Assembly (NCBI GenBank): GCA_025352585.1
Contig: JANXTD010000138.1
Location: 1-17,293 of the forward strand
Direction: 5' to 3'
Source of the DNA: Fimbriiglobus sp.
GTDB taxonomy: Bacteria; Planctomycetota; Planctomycetia; Gemmatales; Gemmataceae
Length of the DNA stretch: 17,293 nucleotides
Below the pieces are notes generated by a model. It had not been told where the DNA came from, searched no databases, and was given only the letters and a program-made list of their open reading frames with translations. Each line of letters starts with the position of its first letter. Position 1 is the first letter of the stretch. Both the position numbers and the translations under genes were made by a program. Of the stretch, positions 16,111 to 17,293 are shown piece after piece.

Positions 16111-17060
16111 GACCGCACCCCGCTCTCGACCCGGCCCATAGACACTTCGCCGTTGACGTTCGCCGGCTTGACGCCGTCGGGCCGGGCCATGATTGCCGCG
16201 TATACCTCTTCGAGCGACACCGACTCGTCCTCGACATCGACGACGCCGGGGGTCGCGCCGAGTTGCGCGAACTGGTGCGCGTTCAGGTCTTCGATGAGGT
16301 ACTGCACGGAGCGCCCAGTCCGCTGCACGTCGTGGACGCGGCCGAGGGCGTTGGCGTCGGGTAGCAAGCCTTCGTAGCGGAAACTGACGCGGCGGAACTT
16401 CGTCCGCAAGTCGTCGAGCGACGCGGCGAGGACCACCTTGCCGTCCTTGACGAAGCCGGCGTGGCTGGCGGCGCGCTCGAGTTCGGCGATGGAGTGGCTC
16501 GAAATCAGCACGGTTTTGCCCTCGGCGGCGAACTCGACGAGGCTCGCCAGGAACTCGCGCCGCGTGATCAGGTCGAGGCCCGAAGTCGGCTCGTCGAGCA
16601 GCAGCACCTCCGGGTCCGGGGCGAGTGCCAGCGCCAGGCCGACGCGGGCGTAGCCGCCCTTCGACAGCTCCTTGAGCTTCTTGGCTCCGTCGAGGTGCAA
16701 CCGCTCAGTCCACTGCGCGAAGCGTGCCCCGAAGCCCGACGCGTAGAAGCCGGCAGCGAACCAGCCGATTTCGGTCACCGTCATCCAGTCGTAGAGCTTG
16801 GGCCGGTCGGGCACGTACCCGACGCGCTGCCGCAGGGCGTAGGCCCCGGACCAGCAGTCGAGGCCGAGCACGGTCGCCCGTCCGGCGTCGGGCCGAAGCT
16901 GGCCGGTGAGCACCTTCATCGCCGTCGATTTGCCCGCGCCGTTGTCGCCGAGCAGGGCGTAGACGCCGCCGCGCGGCACGGCGAGCGTGAAGCCGTCGAG
17001 GGCCGGCTTGCCGCGGTAGCGGACCACGAGCCGCTCCGTCTGAATCGCGAGGTCGCTCAT
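16107..17060 (-). CDS. ABC transporter ATP-binding protein, CcmA/YtrB type
   Basis: A 317-residue nucleotide-binding subunit expected to energise the adjoining permease from the cytoplasmic face. Walker A is GDNGAGKST (38-46, Lys44), the signature is LSKGG (132-136), Walker B is LLLDEP with Asp156/Glu157, the D-loop SGLD follows, and the switch His is His189 (SSHS). The Q-loop position lacks glutamine (GYVPDRPKLYDWMTV, 81-95), as in many COG1131 exporter ATPases. The last 100 residues (215-317) are the usual accessory region of this group. A GGAG site at 17068-17071, seven bases before the ATG, supports the start. It lies 36 bases after the GntR-type gene and overlaps the permease by four bases, so these three act as one operon. 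COG1131 family members export antibiotics, lipids or peptides; the cargo here is not indicated. Confidence 0.93.
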   Translation of the reverse strand: MSDLAIQTERLVVRYRGKPALDGFTLAVPRGGVYALLGDNGAGKSTAMKVLTGQLRPDAGRATVLGLDCWSGAYALRQRVGYVPDRPKLYDWMTVTEIGWFAAGFYASGFGARFAQWTERLHLDGAKKLKELSKGGYARVGLALALAPDPEVLLLDEPTSGLDLITRREFLASLVEFAAEGKTVLISSHSIAELERAASHAGFVKDGKVVLAASLDDLRTKFRRVSFRYEGLLPDANALGRVHDVQRTGRSVQYLIEDLNAHQFAQLGATPGVVDVEDESVSLEEVYAAIMARPDGVKPANVNGEVSMGRVESGVRS

Positions 17061-17067
17061 CGCCAGT

Positions 17068-17071
17068 CTCC
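17068..17071 (-). promoter_or_regulatory. Ribosome binding site of the ABC ATPase
   Basis: GGAG on the minus strand, seven bases before the ATG at 17060. It is one of the few clear SD sites of the minus-strand gene series and fixes the ATPase start. Confidence 0.6.
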
Positions 17072-17096
17072 AGGAGAGTTGGGGTGTGTGGGGGTG

Positions 17097-17293
17097 TCAG
17101 CGGGCGGACTTGGCGTGGCCGTTGCGGCGCGGCCACTCGTCGTTCACGAGGTGCTGTAACTCGTCGAGCGTCAGCCCCGCCGCGGCCGCCTCGCGCACCG
17201 TCTCGCGCACGCGGTCGCGCACGAGCACCTTGCGGCGCTCGCGGCAGAGCTTGGGTCCGCCGTCGGTGACGAACATCCCGACGCCGCGGCGGG
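17097..17293 (-). CDS. C-terminal end of a GntR/YtrA-like transcription regulator (partial)
   Basis: Only the last 64 residues are inside the window; the start lies beyond the right edge. The visible part begins RRGVGMFVTDGG, the beta-wing of a GntR winged helix (compare RRGVGTFV in YtrA-like proteins), and continues in a short helical tail (RERRKVLVRDRVRET, then AAAAGLTLDELQHLVNDEW). The short tail with no ligand-binding domain fits the YtrA subfamily. YtrA regulators are usually encoded directly upstream of the ABC ATPase and permease they repress, which is exactly the order here (36-base gap). It would thus control the operon, probably in response to envelope stress; the operator is expected beyond the right edge. 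The identity is firm at family level, weaker at subfamily level. Confidence 0.78.
   Translation of the reverse strand, partial: RRGVGMFVTDGGPKLCRERRKVLVRDRVRETVREAAAAGLTLDELQHLVNDEWPRRNGHAKSAR

Noticed and set aside
1..17293. CRISPR arrays, insertion sequences, phage or defence genes
   Set aside because: No spaced direct repeats, transposase or terminal inverted repeats, or known defence domains were seen on either strand.

Overview
This is a very GC-rich window with long ORFs. The protein families and architectures suggest a planctomycete, most likely a Gemmata-like member of the Planctomycetota. The clues are a NtrB/NtrC-like two-component pair, large double-module ABC-2 permeases, a DUF4129 protein with a long Gly/Lys/Asp linker, and a permease tail carrying a motif of the type FPTTLNELVPKYLP...DPF that I associate with this group. 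The taxonomic assignment is an inference from composition and protein style, not from a marker gene.

Plus-strand half (1-5335). A leader of about 300 bases with helically phased A-tracts precedes a membrane histidine kinase (297-1907). The kinase is followed after 95 bases by a sigma-54-dependent NtrC-type response regulator (2003-3478, TTG start). The two probably form a phosphorelay driving sigma-54 promoters. Its activator loop reads NAFTGA instead of the canonical GAFTGA. A 137-base gap carries a minus-strand tRNA-like fold with a perfect T-arm but no acceptable D or anticodon arm. Next is a polytopic membrane protein of unknown function (3616-5335). It is split by a frameshift at a GCGTG pentanucleotide repeat, and gain of one repeat unit would restore a 574-residue protein.

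Convergent junction (5336-5524). No gene is seen here. Three perfect inverted repeats lie between the converging transcription units, and the last one contains the stop codon of the minus-strand gene.

Minus-strand half (17293 down to 5525). All genes run the same way with short spacers. In order of transcription they are: the C-terminal end of a GntR/YtrA-like regulator (cut by the window edge); an ABC ATPase; a 977-residue double ABC-2 permease overlapping it by ATGA; an 8-TM DUF4129 protein; the glycogen branching enzyme GlgB; a second, unrelated-looking double ABC-2 permease; and a COG2509-like FAD oxidoreductase. The first three form a classic YtrA-regulator/ATPase/permease operon. The remainder may be co-transcribed or may be a series of adjacent units; hairpins and a 126-base spacer before glgB leave this open.

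Shine-Dalgarno sequences are strong only for the kinase and the ABC ATPase; most other starts have weak or no visible SD. No CRISPR array, insertion sequence, complete tRNA or rRNA was seen. I found no clear novel defence or biosynthetic system; the most unusual points are the repeat-mediated frameshift, the tRNA-like element, the NAFTGA loop and the ABC/DUF4129/glgB gene train.
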